The notes under the pieces were generated by a model. That model worked only from the letters and a program-made list of their open reading frames with translations, made no database searches and was not told where the DNA came from. The translations under genes were made by a program, and so were the position numbers. Shown here in pieces: positions 1 through 10,829 of a DNA stretch of 64,000 bases (positions are counted from its first letter, which is position 1; each line of letters opens with the position of its first letter). Source of the stretch: Mesostigma viride (Eukaryota; Streptophyta; Mesostigmatophyceae; Mesostigmatales; Mesostigmataceae); the NCBI GenBank assembly GCA_009746045.1, contig RPFO01000667.1, positions 325,221 through 389,220 of the forward strand. Reading direction: 5' to 3'.

Positions 1-884
1 GACCTGATTTATGCGGACGACACCACCCTCATCGCGCGCCCCGAGCACATTCAGACCTGGCTGGACTGTCTGGGCCTGGAGGCGAGGGCGGTGGGGTTGG
101 AGATTAGTGTCAAAACTGAGGCGATGGTGATTGGGGCCTCCAGTCGCCCACCACTGCCGCGCCTGCTCGACGGGACGGAGGTCCCATTCCGCGACCGCTT
201 CAAGCTGTTTGGGAGTTGGCTTCCTGACACTGCCGACGATGTGGACACCCGCATCGGCCTTTCCTGGGCCAAGCTCCGTTCGCTCAACACCTACTGGCGC
301 TCCAAGGGCCTGGACGAGCACCGCAAGCGCATGCTCTTCAAGGTCCTTGTCCTCACGGTGCTCACGTATGGCGCCGAGGCATGGACACTCACGGCAACAC
401 TGGCAGCCAAGCTAGACGGCACGGTAACCCGGATGCTCCGACAGGTCCTGAATGTCGGGTTTTCTCAGCGTAGGTCATTAGAGTCTTTGTATCACGGTAT
501 GCCGCGTATTTCGGACGAGATTTATTATAGGCAGCGTAGGATAGCATTTGTAGGACATCTTGCGCGCACCAGCCAGGTCGACACCGCCCTTGGTCTGGCC
601 GGTCCCCAGCGGCTCGGCCAACCGGGGCGGCACATTTTGACCTGGCCTGGCCCCAAGAACATTCCTAAAAAGGTAGGGAAACATGCCATGACCTATACCC
701 AGATGTTGCTGGACGACCTAGTGGTCCCAGCCCAGTTTGAGTACCGCATCCACTCTCTCTCCCGTCTTTGGACTCAACTGCCATGCAGGACAAGACGCGG
801 TGGAAGAAGATTGTCAAGGCGCACACGCTAGCCCCTGTGGGCAAGCCGCCTCCCCCCAAAAGGAGGAGCCGTTTTGATGAGTAG
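1..884 (+). pseudogene. LINE ORF2 reverse transcriptase, C-terminal part (LINE-A)
   Basis: The open frame runs from the window edge. Codons 4-7 read Y-A-D-D, the catalytic box of non-LTR reverse transcriptases, followed by the thumb and the conserved LTYGAEAWTL segment near residue 120. The frame stops at 831, but another frame from about 783 continues to a TAG at 882-884 and gives the proline-rich GKPPPPKRRSRFDE tail that recurs in other copies (4105-4202, 12330-12416, 29390-29436). One indel near 780-790 therefore breaks the gene. Endonuclease and N-terminal RT lie outside the window. The product would reverse-transcribe element RNA at a nicked target. Confidence 0.85.
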
Positions 885-1034
885 CGTAGATAGGTTTAAT
901 TTCTAGACTAGATATAGCTTAGAGTTAGGTTAGTTCGATTACGCGGCTTCCTCCACACCACCCATCCAACCTGGAATATGTGCTACATGATCTCCCAACG
1001 GAGACATGTTATAATTTAATTTAATTTAATTTAA
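885..1034 (+). mobile_element. LINE-A 3' UTR with type I terminal hairpin and TAATT tail
   Basis: After the stop lies about 105 bases also found (reverse strand) at 12219-12330. The end carries CTCCCAACGGAG at 992-1003, a 4-bp stem with a CAAC loop inside an outer ACATG/CATGT pairing. A TAATT repeat follows to 1034. The hairpin is probably the RNA element recognised by the reverse transcriptase, as in stringent LINEs (inference). Confidence 0.75.
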
Positions 1035-1217
1035 GCTGGTAGAGTGCCTGTAGTAGGCGGGCATGTACAAGGCCACGGTCTAACTATTGTACACTAGCTA
1101 CTACTGCTGTATTCCCCTATAAGCTGGGGCGTCTGGAGTCGCTGCAGGGGCCGCGGTGGTCGCGGGGGTCGCGTGCCAGGGCTTGTGGCCGACATAGATG
1201 GCCGCCCCCTTCCAGAG
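1035..1217 (-). mobile_element. ORF1-type retroelement 3' fragment
   Basis: This is the reverse complement of the 3' UTR and last codons of the ORF1 family, closely matching 44281-44460 and 46290-46390. It is truncated at about 1217. LINE-A inserted directly at its inner edge, leaving the two elements tail to tail. Confidence 0.7.
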
Positions 1218-1246
1218 TTGCCTATGCAAGGCCAATTAATTCATTA

Positions 1247-3897
1247 CAGTCTGATTACCGCGTTAAGGGGACGTGGCGCGCCGAATATTTTCCGCGCCAA
1301 AAAATTCGCGGTACCGTCCGTACGGTGTATAATGTGTGCCCGGACCGCTCAACCCTCGCGGAGGTGGCCATGGCGGCATGCCTTTATGCAATATTAATCG
1401 ATATGGCACGTAAACAGCTAGAAAAAATGCTTGAATTTCGCAGAAGATTAGTTGATGACCTCATGTCATGGCGGAAAGTTTACGGTTTGCAATATCGCTA
1501 ATTTCTCGAACGGCTACGGGCGCGGGGGTCCAGGATATAATTTCTCTTGCGGATCATGAAATTTAATGCAGGTTTACGGCAGCTATTGTGAGGCAACGTA
1601 GGCTCTAAAGAGCGATTATGAAGCTAACTTAATGGTGTTGTCGAGTTTGTGCCGAAGCTTCCCGGTTTCTTTTACATTTCCGGCATTCAAGGTAAGAACC
1701 TACGCAGGCCTGCGCATGTCGCCTTCGACGTATTCACGGAAGGCGCACCTTCCTTGTTCGCCTGATCAATGGATGATGTCTTTTATTGTTCGAGCTTGCG
1801 TGCCAGTTTATGCATGAAACATTTCCACGCAGGCAGGTGCAATAACGTCGGCCTTTCGCCTTTTTTTCGGGCAGTTTCCCTGCAGGAAGCGCTCCATTCC
1901 TTTCGGTTGCATCGTCAGATTCCTAGCAATTTCGTACAATTTCGTGTAGTTTGTGGCTGGCATGCTTAAGGCGCCGAGGTCAAGTTGTTGGTAATGTGTT
2001 GACATTTGTTTTCCATAATCCTTTGGACATGAGCTTGCTCAGACGCTTTGTTATGTGCCGGATCTGACACGCCTGTTTTAGTAAAGACATCCGGCATGTG
2101 CCTAGAGGCTAACAAGCTGGCATCAGCTTCTTAGCAAATTGCCATATTGGAAAGGAAGGTGAGAGTGGTTCTTTTGCTGGCCATACTGCATGAGTGGCAT
2201 TGCATTAGATAGGTGTTTTTATTGCTTTCCTTGAGCTATAACCATTAAGACTTCCCTGCTATGTGTGCAGCAAGGCAAGCTGGATAGGATGTGAATGCAT
2301 GGCAGACAGCATGTATGATTTGCTGCCAAGTTTGCAGGCTGCAGTTGCCTCTATTGCTTGGGCAGTCTTTCCAAGGTTTTTACACGTATACTTGCTGAGT
2401 TCTTGGCATAAATTTACATGGTAACCTTGGGCTGAGCAAGTGTATGCTCTCTTGGTGCGTGTATGCCTAGCGAAGGTGTTGCTATGCGCACGCTGGCAAG
2501 GCTGGCCATGCTGAGGGCAGGGGAGGGCAGATGAGGTGCCTAGCCTTTTCTTATGTTGTGTGATCGAGTTGGGCATGTTTTTTGGCTTCTTGGATGGAAA
2601 ACATGCTGTCTAGGTGGCCTTATACACAGAAAAACCTCATTTAGCGTATGTTCAGGTTTTAGCACGCAAAACCTTATAACTTGAGCTAGACTTGTCGGAA
2701 TGACCTGGGACTTGGACCACTGCTGTCCCCCTGTTAGCCGGATTCTCGCTTGATTTTGTGGCCTTATCTGAAGTGTTTATGATATGTTTATTCCCAATGT
2801 CCGGTAAAAAAAGACCTGTTTTGCGGGAAAATTAATAACTGTTCAAGGTTTTGTCATTTCCATGATGTAAATAGCTCAGCAAGCTACACACTCAGGGAAC
2901 TACAAATGGTTGATTTTTGGTTGCCGACAAATGCGTGCATTGGCTGGGGCATACCCAGCCCTAATTAGCGTCTTTTTCTATTTATAGCGCAATATTGGCG
3001 TATACTTGGGGGTAGTACCCCCAACAAGTGCATGGACAAGTCACAAGAGATGTTATTTAGTGCCCGCAATCATATTTCAGCATTGTGCAAATGAATTTCA
3101 AGTGTTATTACCATAGTTCAATTTTTAAGGTTTTTGGGGTGCCACCTCCCCTTAAGTTGCGTTTGTTAAGGTTGCGTTACCGTGTTAAGTTGTGACGCCG
3201 AAGTTTGGGCGGCGACCGCAACTGAACCGGTGCCATCGCAACTGAACGCGGTAATGACTCAATTTGTAGGTGTCAGCAGAATCATGTCAGGCCATTTTTT
3301 TGCCGCGTAGGAGGCCACTTTTTGCCAAGTCCGGACCCGCTGTGTGGCGGCAAACTACGCAAGCTCCCCTGGCGTGCAGACGGCCGGACGTCCCCGCCTG
3401 AAAAGCGCTGAATCTGCGCTAATGCAACCCTGCGATTCCAATTACTGATTTACAGCCTGCGGATCGACTGCGGTACATCAGTAGCATGCAGGGCGCACAT
3501 GACGGCACATTTGTGGCCGGTATGTATCAGTAAATCTGACAGGCTGTCACGCACGGTGCGGCGGCTGGCTGGCTGCACCCGGCGGGGTTAAGGCGCCTGT
3601 ATTGCGGCAGCCGGCCCGCCTTTCTCACAAAAATCATGAAAAGATACCTGGTATCAGGCTGGTATACTTGTAAAAACAGGAAAATGGACTTTGGGTGGTT
3701 TTGATCATGCTGCATGCTGGATCGGGCTTGACGAGAGCTGTCGAATGCCGTATAGAAGTTCGTGAGAGGAGGAGGAGGCCGGTGGGATGCGCTAGCCTAA
3801 TTCTACCGTTAAGTTGCGTTACCGCTTTAACCGGACTATGAGTTAATTGCAATGCCGAATTTTAGGCGTCGATCGCAACTTAACGCGGTAATGACTG
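1247..3897. mobile_element. TA-flanked MITE copy 1, interrupted by another element
   Basis: The left terminus (1247 on, CAGTC..ATTACCGCG) and right terminus (CGCGGTAATGACTG ending at 3897) are inverted and flanked by TA at 1245-1246 and 3898-3899. The body from 3152 matches the uninterrupted copy at 62008-62737 over about 730 bases. Direct subterminal copies of a GTTGCGTTACCG-type motif lie near both ends. TA duplication and a CAGT start suggest the Tc1/mariner superfamily. No transposase is encoded, so this is a non-autonomous element. The GGGG-ended element 1267-3151 sits in its left terminal repeat. Confidence 0.75.
1267..3151. mobile_element. GGGG-ended inverted-repeat element, copy 1
   Basis: The ends GGGGACGTGGC and GCCACCTCCCC are inverted with one mismatch. 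TTAA lies on both sides (1263-1266, 3152-3155), while the MITE copy at 62008 has a single uninterrupted version of this site. A diverged relative of nearly the same length is at 24113-26004. No transposase-like protein is visible in any frame. TTAA suggests piggyBac, but the other copy supports only TAA, which suggests PIF/Harbinger; the superfamily is unresolved. Confidence 0.65.
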
Positions 3898-3921
3898 TAA
3901 CTAAACTCGTGCTGGGAGTAA

Positions 3922-4202
3922 AATTAAATTAAATTAAATTAAATTACATGACTCCGTTGGGAAAGTATAACATGACTCCGTTGGGAGATCATGTAGCACA
4001 TAGTCCTTGCTGGATGCCGGATGGAGGCACGGGCGAAGCATGCAGTGAAACCGAGCTAATCTAACTCAATAAGCTAATCTAATCTAGAAAACCCTATAGC
4101 TACTCTACTCAGCAGAGCGCCCCTTCCTCTTGGGGGGAGGGGGCTTGCCCACTGGGGCTGGCGTGTGAGCCCGGGGCAATCGTCTTCCACCTCTTCTTGT
4201 TG
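3922..4202 (-). mobile_element. 5'-truncated LINE 3' end with tandem hairpins
   Basis: On the reverse strand it encodes the LINE C-terminal GKPPPPKRKGRSAE tail (4105-4150), then 3' UTR, then two type I hairpins in tandem (around 3952-3962 and 3976-3987), then a TAATT-type tail. GGGAGTAA occurs on both sides (3914-3921 and 4203-4210) as a likely 8-bp duplication. The first hairpin copy is damaged. Confidence 0.7.
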
Positions 4203-4205
4203 GGG

Positions 4206-4277
<72 letters not shown>
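4206..4277. repeat. GTAA tetranucleotide microsatellite
   Basis: About 17 uninterrupted GTAA units. The tract abuts the 5' truncation point of the LINE fragment 3922-4202, so it is probably the pre-existing target. From 4278 to 4442 I see no gene. Confidence 0.95.
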
Positions 4278-4636
4278 CTTGCATGTCATGCGCATGCACT
4301 AGGCATGCCACCCGTGGAGTACTATGCTAATCTCATTAGATGAACAATTACACGAAAGTTACGCTAAATATCGTCTGCATCATGCACGCCCCAACCATAT
4401 CAAGGATCGAGACAATTAACCAGCCCAACCAACTCAGGAGACGCCCCAACCATAAAGTCACTATAGAATAAAGCCACGAGTCACGAGCTAGCAGCCACAT
4501 GTGGCTAACGGCCGAGCTCTTATTATAAGCTTTTACGTTTGGGCTCCAAGTTTTGCCGCACATATCACAATTATCGCTTCGTCTTGATCTAAGACACACA
4601 CGTTGATATATTTTCCCAAAGCTATTACGCAATATT

Positions 4637-5577
4637 ACGACGAGCAAACGCTCCACGACGCAATGCTGCCAGTTCGGAGACTGCAATAGACACGTGACTG
4701 CGTCAGGTGAGCAGAAGTCCTCAGTGGGAGGGAGGCTGCTATGAGCAATGAATGCAAACACGCCTGCAGCTCCATATCGAGCTGCAGTTCCGCCTCCCGG
4801 ACTCAGTAGCAGGCAGCAGTGACAGTAACAGGCGCTAGACTGTGGTCTACTCGGCTCCTCAGTCAGGACTGCAGCCTCGCCCTCGGCATCGCCTGAGCTA
4901 GCCCAAACTCAGTCGCCCTACGGCCGTTCCCCGCTCAGGGCGCGAGGTCGATCAACTTCGACATCACCTAGCTCCCATGCACGGAGCCCTACTATTGGCA
5001 ACGCACCCCGATCCAAATCATGGATGACTTGTTTTTCGGAATGCACGCGCCTCGCTTAAGTGGAACTGTGCCGGCCGGCACCATCACTGCCAGCATTGCC
5101 TCAATACTGGGATTGGCTCCCAGGACCGGCCCGCATTCGCTCAAAATCGCTGCGGACCTTATTCGCGTTACGGTCGTTACCCCAGTCGCCCCCGCCTTCA
5201 GCGCATCGCTCTCTTCTCCCTCGATCCTCCGGCGCACCGAGGACGAGATCTGGGTCGATCTCCCGCCCGGCCCACTGCCCCCACCGCCCTTTCCGAAACC
5301 ACATTTCGCTCTCCTCAAGGAGATCCTTGAACAGCACGTGACCCCCCTTGCCACAGATGTTGCGGCATCGGGAGGCACGCTGGCTGCCGAGCTCCCGGCC
5401 CTCCTCTCCAACACGGTCCGGGCCGCCGCCAGCTCCAAAGCCACCGACATCGCCATCACCGCCCAGCTCCTCGACATCGACCAGGGCCTCAAGGACAACG
5501 CCATCGATCGCCAATTCGAGTGCCTGCAAAACACCGCAGGCCTCAAGTCTGCCCAGGCGGTTACATATTATGCCTAG
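4637..5577 (+). pseudogene. ORF1 protein relic
   Basis: It is homologous to the intact ORF1 at 47128-48474. The start codon is ACG at 4637-4639 where other copies have ATG. Reading is broken until about 5020, where 180 residues resemble the middle of ORF1 (FQQHVTPLA-like and QAQLLDLDQ-like stretches). The RNA-binding-like C-terminus is missing. The long frame on the opposite strand is a shadow. Confidence 0.65.
4688..4735 (-). mobile_element. Type III LINE end inserted in ORF1 relic
   Basis: A segment absent from the other ORF1 copies contains a variant of CACGTGACTGCGTCACGTG (4691-4709) and the CTCAGTGGGAG stretch found next to the same hairpin at 38680-38722 and 45551-45590. Flanks GACTGCAAT and GGCTGCTAT may be a decayed duplication. 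Confidence 0.5.
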
Positions 5578-5824
5578 ACTGTTGCCTAGCTGTGCCAACA
5601 CACCTAGTCACGTGCCGCCAACGCACGGTACACAACCAGCCATAGCCTTAGCCTAGTCCTAGTACAGCCATGCTACGCCCTGGCTATGTTCAGATTACTT
5701 GCCCACGCTCCTTGCTATGATATGCTCACATGGGTCTTATTGCACCCACAGTTTGCCGGATCGTTAGCCTGTCCTTTTAGCTAGCCGCGCCCGATTGCAG
5801 CTGTGGCATGCCTTTGGCATGAAG

Positions 5825-5942
5825 GAGACTGGGGGTCTCTGCCCTTTCTCCTGTAGTGCACACACAGGGATTAAAAGCACTTCGGTGCTCCGTGACTCCC
5901 CAACGGGAGCACGAGTTTAATTAATTAATTAATCAATTAATA
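5825..5942 (+). mobile_element. Type II LINE 3' end
   Basis: The sequence from 5825 matches the reverse strand of 28991-29095. It ends in the type II hairpin (5888-5915, CTCCC-CAAC-GGGAG core with a bulged lower stem), then an AATT tail. Its left boundary is uncertain. Confidence 0.65.
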
Positions 5943-6025
5943 TTATGCTCCCAACGGAGATCTATGTTATAGTTTAATTTTAATAATTTCATTTTAAAAA
6001 TGCCCCAACCATATAGTCACTAGAG

Positions 6026-6417
6026 TCAGGGGGATATAATCCTCATCTGAGCTGTCCTAGCTCTACTGTAATGACAGACGAGGCGTACCTAGTGCAGCGG
6101 CTTTCCTAAGGGGCAATAACCTCCACCTACGGACTTTTATGACGGCCTGCATCAATGGCTAGCAATGGGCCGCGGGGCCCGCCTGCATGGGGAGAAAACA
6201 GCAGGAGCATGCCCCTCAGGAAGCTTGGTGCTTATCGCAGGGCGGTGCAGCCCATTTCTCCTTGTCTATCATGCGGGCGCGCCGGAGTCACAACTAATCC
6301 AAGAAGCGCCGAAGCGGCATGTGCACCGGCTACATCCTCGATCAAGCAATTGTGTCACATAGGTCCGGGTCGCACCGTGTCGGTGCGGGGCGCACGCAAC
6401 ATTGCTGCATACAGTGG
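6026..6417. other. No gene recognised
   Basis: Short frames on both strands have no recognisable domain. This is the left flank of the hAT insertion and shows no clear repeat structure. Confidence 0.5.
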
Positions 6418-6530
6418 GTTTCGACCAGTGACTGGCCATACGCCACGTATTATACAGCGTATGATGCATATTATTCGCGATACGCGAGCGGCGCGTATGA
6501 AAATGCCCCAGGGTACTTTCATACGCGCCG

Positions 6531-6580
6531 TGTATTTTTGCGTATTTTTGCGTATTTTTGCGTATTTTTGCGTACTTTTG
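6531..6580. repeat. Subterminal GCGTATTTTT array of the hAT element
   Basis: About five near-perfect 10-bp units about 105 bases inside the left terminus. Related units occur 80-200 bases inside the right end. They are likely transposase-binding sites (inference). Confidence 0.8.
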
Positions 6581-8997
6581 CCTTACGACGACTAGGCTTA
6601 CGAGGTGGGTTTTGGCATCATTTTACAGCCCGCAGTGTCCAAAAACCAAATGTCCTCATTTGAGGACATAGTCCTCGTTTGAGACGGGGTGGGTCAGGGG
6701 CGGGGTTTTGGCGCCAAATTTGGTCCTAGGGTCACTTGGTGGGTTTTGGCGCGAAACTGGGATAGGTACTGAGCGCGCCAAGCCCCTGGGGTCGACAGGG
6801 GTCGACCGTACCTGGAAAATATGAGGCGACGAAAAGTACCTACAACAGCAAGAACATCGCAATGCAATCGAGTGTTTTGTCGAGTGGCGGCTATGGGGTC
6901 GTGCCAGTTCCGAGGCTTGCCTGAATTTTATAGGGCATTATTTTGCCCCGGACGAAGACAGCATTTTAGATCGTCATCTAGTGATTTCGAATATGTTATT
7001 CTTCACGAGCAGGTGCTTTGTATATGTCGAAAATTTTGTTCATGAACGGATTTTGGCATCGTTGAAGAAAATCTGAGAGCTACGTAGATCGCATGATAGG
7101 TCAGTTCGCAGTTCGGTTTTACAACTTCTTTTTCCGCCCAGGCGCTGCGGATATCACGAGTATGGGTTATGGTACGCTTATGGGCTTATGGGCGACATGG
7201 GGAGAAGAGGGACCTGGGCAGTTGCATGCGTCAAAGAGTCTCTATTTTTTCGTCGTGATGTCGCAGTCGCGCCTGGCGAAAACCAGGGCGAGCGCAAGCC
7301 ATATTTTTCTTTTGCCGCAAGGCTGGGTGCTTCCCACGCGTCACCGTCCTTTAATATATATTTCTTGAGCTAGCTGGCCCGCGCAGCTGGCGGCCTGGGC
7401 GCACGTCAAGAACAAGGTTCCGACTGTCATTCTCAACCGCATCGTTCTAAGTAAGCGTGTTAAGCGCATTGTAACCTGTAACTCCCGCAGACGTGATAAT
7501 TCCGGTTGCTTTCAATGCCCAACTTCGTGGTTTTGATTACGTTTATGTCCGGGGAATAGAATTACAGTACGGAAGTTTGCTGGGAAGTACTTTCTTTTTC
7601 CCATTGCGTCACTGAAAAGGTAAACGGCGTTATCAAAACAGCAGCAAGTAGAAGTCGCTGTGCTTAATTGCGATGTGGTAGTTTGATTCAACACATATAC
7701 TGCCTTGTTGCTGAGAAGTTTTTCAAGGTTTGCTGGTATGTTGCCCATATGTTTCTAATGCTTCAACTCATGTCCAAGTGATCAAGACTGGCTTGGAAAC
7801 TTGAGCTTGTCATGTTTACATTGTGCTTGTGTTACAACTTGTGCCTCTTTGCAGTATATGTTTCATATATAACGTAAGGGCTCAGCATCATGGTTTAGCA
7901 CCGTGGTGGCAGCCGAGCCTCTACTAACGATCATGGACCTAACCTTGGCAAGTATTTGCTTCATATTTCACTCTTTGGACTGAGCTAGCTTTACACCTGC
8001 TGTTTGGCCTGCACCATGGTCCCTGGCTGTCAGTTACATTTTGTGCCCCCCCCTGGCAGGCTCCCGGCCCCCCCCTGCAGGGTCTAGGACTGCGAGGGTG
8101 TAACATAGACATGTTGTGGGCACCCTGGGTGCATTTTCAGGACCAGCCATGACCTGGCCATGCCTTCTTTCTTGGCATATTGTTGACTTGAGTGCTATTT
8201 GGTCACTCGCATAGCGACCCCCCTGCATTCATAAATCGGAAACAATTATACAATGAGCATATTTCATGGATGTTAAGCATTGCAACTCTTGAACATATCA
8301 TGAATGAACATGGTTCCATACCGTACCCATGGATTTGTTGACATGTGTTAGTTATTACAAATGGTATCCATGCTTAATTAAAAATGTCCTCATTTGAGGA
8401 CATTTTCTTGGTGATTAGACAGCAGAATGTTGAAAAACCCTCAAAAGCCTGCCAAAAAAGGGTTTTTCAACAGTTAGCGCACGATCAGCGTATAATACAT
8501 TATACACCGCGTATTATACATTATATACACCCGGGGCCGCGTACCCGTGTTGGTCCGTACGGCAACTCGGATAAGAAAGTACGCCGTATTGTACGGTACC
8601 GACGCTTTCGACCGCGTACGCCGTACGATTTTCGCTGTTTTTCACTTTGGACTTAGCCGATTTCGGAAGTGCGTAGGGCGGGGGGGCAGGTGTCACGCGA
8701 GATTGAGGCCCAGGAACCTGTCCGCGGTGCTGAGATAGCAGAAATTGCAGCGAGTGCATAGCTACTCCCTAGTAAGATACGCGCGTGACAGTGCACCTTT
8801 TTCCTTTTTGACAGGATTTTTTATTGCGTGGGAGAAAAGCTGTAAGGGGACAGCCTGGCAGAATCATAAGCGTGCAGTTCTAGAAGGACGCGGAAAATTG
8901 ACGAGGAAAATGGACAAGGAAAATGGACGAGGAAAATGGAGGGTGGTGCGACGGTTCATGCATTGTGCGCCAGGCAATCACCTACTAAGATGCGACC

Positions 8998-9507
8998 ATG
9001 GCGCTGCGTAGAGCCCCAAACGACAGAAAAGTAGAGGAGTATCAATACCTCCATCTGATTGACGAGGTGGAAAAGACTGTTCATGGGGAAGAGGTGGTAG
9101 TCGGCCAGAGGTGGGCGTGCAAGCTGTGCGATTACAAGTTCGGCAGGCCTGGCAGCTTTAGCAAGGATCGCGCTGTCGGCCATCTCGGCCACATCCCCAA
9201 CAAGGGAGCCGCGTTTTGCAAGGAGTCCGGGAATGTAGAAGGCCTGATCGGGAGGCTTCAGGCGGCTGAGGCAGCCCGGTTGGAAAGGAGAGAGCTGAGG
9301 GCAGCCCTCGGTGCCCGCGTTGCCAAGGCCCTTCTGCCTGCCGCTGCCCCGGGACTGCTGGCCCTTGTGGCTCTGGCAAGGCAGTGCAGAAGACGATTCC
9401 ACAGTGCTTTTCCAGGCATATCATTGGCAGTTGACAGCGTTATCTGGGCATGCCCAGATAACTGCAGTTTGCCATATAATTTTTCTCAGGAATGCCCTGG
9501 TAGTTGA
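8998..9507 (+). CDS. BED-type zinc finger fragment of hAT transposase
   Basis: The 169-residue frame opens with ATG at 8998. Residues 37-76 show W-A-C-K-L-C, then H-L about 20 residues later and a closing C, the W-C-x2-C-(n)-H-L-(n)-C layout of BED fingers that bind DNA in hAT transposases. The following helix is charged and then hydrophobic. The catalytic domain does not follow in any frame, so the gene is either the first exon of a decayed transposase or a truncated protein. The reverse-strand frames here are shadows. Confidence 0.55.
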   Translation: MALRRAPNDRKVEEYQYLHLIDEVEKTVHGEEVVVGQRWACKLCDYKFGRPGSFSKDRAVGHLGHIPNKGAAFCKESGNVEGLIGRLQAAEAARLERRELRAALGARVAKALLPAAAPGLLALVALARQCRRRFHSAFPGISLAVDSVIWACPDNCSLPYNFSQECPGS

Positions 9508-10829
9508 CGGTGTGTTTTCGGGGCTACTTGCCACTTCGTATTTACTTTTTCGGGCATTTCCTTGGCAGTTTATTGTGTGGTTCATTCTGCATGGGTTGAT
9601 TGCCATTTTATTTTTCAGGGACTCATGGCATGCACTTGTTGTCATTGTGCAGCAAAGCTGCCGACTGTAGTGCTATCACATCCACTGCATCAACTAGGCA
9701 GAGATCTGGGTGCATTATACCATATTCAATCATGCATTATATTGAGTTGATGGCATTCATGCAAATTTTGTAAAGGCTGATGCATTATAATTAAAGGGTA
9801 TTATAATAAAAGAGACCGGTGCATGTTAAATGGTCAATAATTTGCATGACCACAATATACACATGTACTTCAAGGATGTATTGCAATGTAAATCCAAGTG
9901 CGGCAGGTGGCAAGTCACTACCACTATATGTTCATTAATGAATAGCATAGAATAATTATATAGGAGTAACATTTGTTGGCTGCAGGGTCACACATCCTTG
10001 GAATACCCCGTACTTTTCAGCATTCGCCTCAAAAATACCCCGTACTTCTTAACCACAACTTGAAAAATACCCGTACTGCCGTACTGCGTATTTTTTCCCG
10101 TATTTTTTACCCCTCCTGAAAATACCCGTACTTTTGCAGTACGCGCGGGTTTTACCGAATACCCCGTACTGCCGTACAGACCAACACGGCCGCGTACGAC
10201 GCCGGTATCGCGTATGGCCAGTCACTGGTTTCGACGTGACAATTAAGGGGACTCCTGCCATAGGAGGAGCTAGGCTGGTGTCGACCAGGTTAGCCATGCA
10301 GTCCTAAGCCCGCCCGCAGGACCCATCGATCGATATTCACCTGCCAGGTCGGTGGCGGATGGTATGGGTGACAAGATCGAGGGAGCTCGCAGTAGACTCT
10401 CGGCCCGGGTGCGGCGCTCTTGGAGTACTTCCAAGGACTCAGTGGTAGCGGAAGCCGTGGATGTGACGGAGCATTAATTCGAGTGACAGTGCCGTCAAGC
10501 TGCTTGCTTAGCGCCTGGTCCAGGGTCCACGCCTCGCAGCCGTAAAGCAGGAATTGCTGAGGACAACTTCGGGCCTTTAACAGCCGGCTAGAATGCGCTT
10601 GTGCCGGTCACTCATGCAGGTAGCGACATGTCCAGAACATGTCGAGGCGTCGGAGGGCCACCGCCAGGCCTGGCCAACCCGGCCGGACGTGTTGATGTCG
10701 TCGGCGCAGCCAGCTGCCAACTGAGCTTAAAGCAAGTCGATCGCCGGGGGGACCGGGGGCCGGGGGCTGCCATCCAGCAGCTAGGAGGAGGGTGGGTGGG
10801 GTGGTCCCAGTGGGGAAGCCGATGGCCAT

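Larger units (their letters stand above)
4467..6001 (+). mobile_element. ORF1-type retroelement, old copy
   Basis: Flanked by 24-bp direct repeats with two mismatches (4443-4466 and 6002-6025), interpreted as the target duplication. The 5' region (4467-4636) matches the leaders at 40037-40196 and 48475-48640. The 3' end carries a type I hairpin at 5948-5959 and a degenerate AT-rich tail. A second 3' end (type II hairpin, 5888-5915) and a type III fragment (about 4688-4735) are later insertions. No RT is encoded. Confidence 0.7.
6426..10227 (+). mobile_element. hAT-type DNA transposon, probably non-autonomous
   Basis: The termini are perfect inverted repeats, CAGTGACTGGCCATACGC at 6426-6443 and its complement ending at 10227. 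They are flanked by an exact 8-bp duplication GTTTCGAC (6418-6425, 10228-10235). An 8-bp duplication with a CAGTG start is the hAT signature. Subterminal regions are rich in CGTATTTTT (left) and in its complement-like AATACCCGTAC (right), typical transposase-binding arrays. Only a BED-finger fragment (8998-9507) is recognisable, with no RNase H-like catalytic core or dimerisation domain. A second terminus-like block at 8480-8640 resembles the right end and may mark a nested relative. Confidence 0.85.

Noticed and set aside
4348..4761. 137-residue frame on the - strand
   Set aside because: Crosses the retroelement leader and a duplication boundary, with no domain. Antisense to the ORF1 relic.
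8956..9424. Reverse-strand frames of 148 and 88 residues opposite the BED finger
   Set aside because: Shadows of the GC-rich + strand frame. Only the + strand shows the finger pattern.
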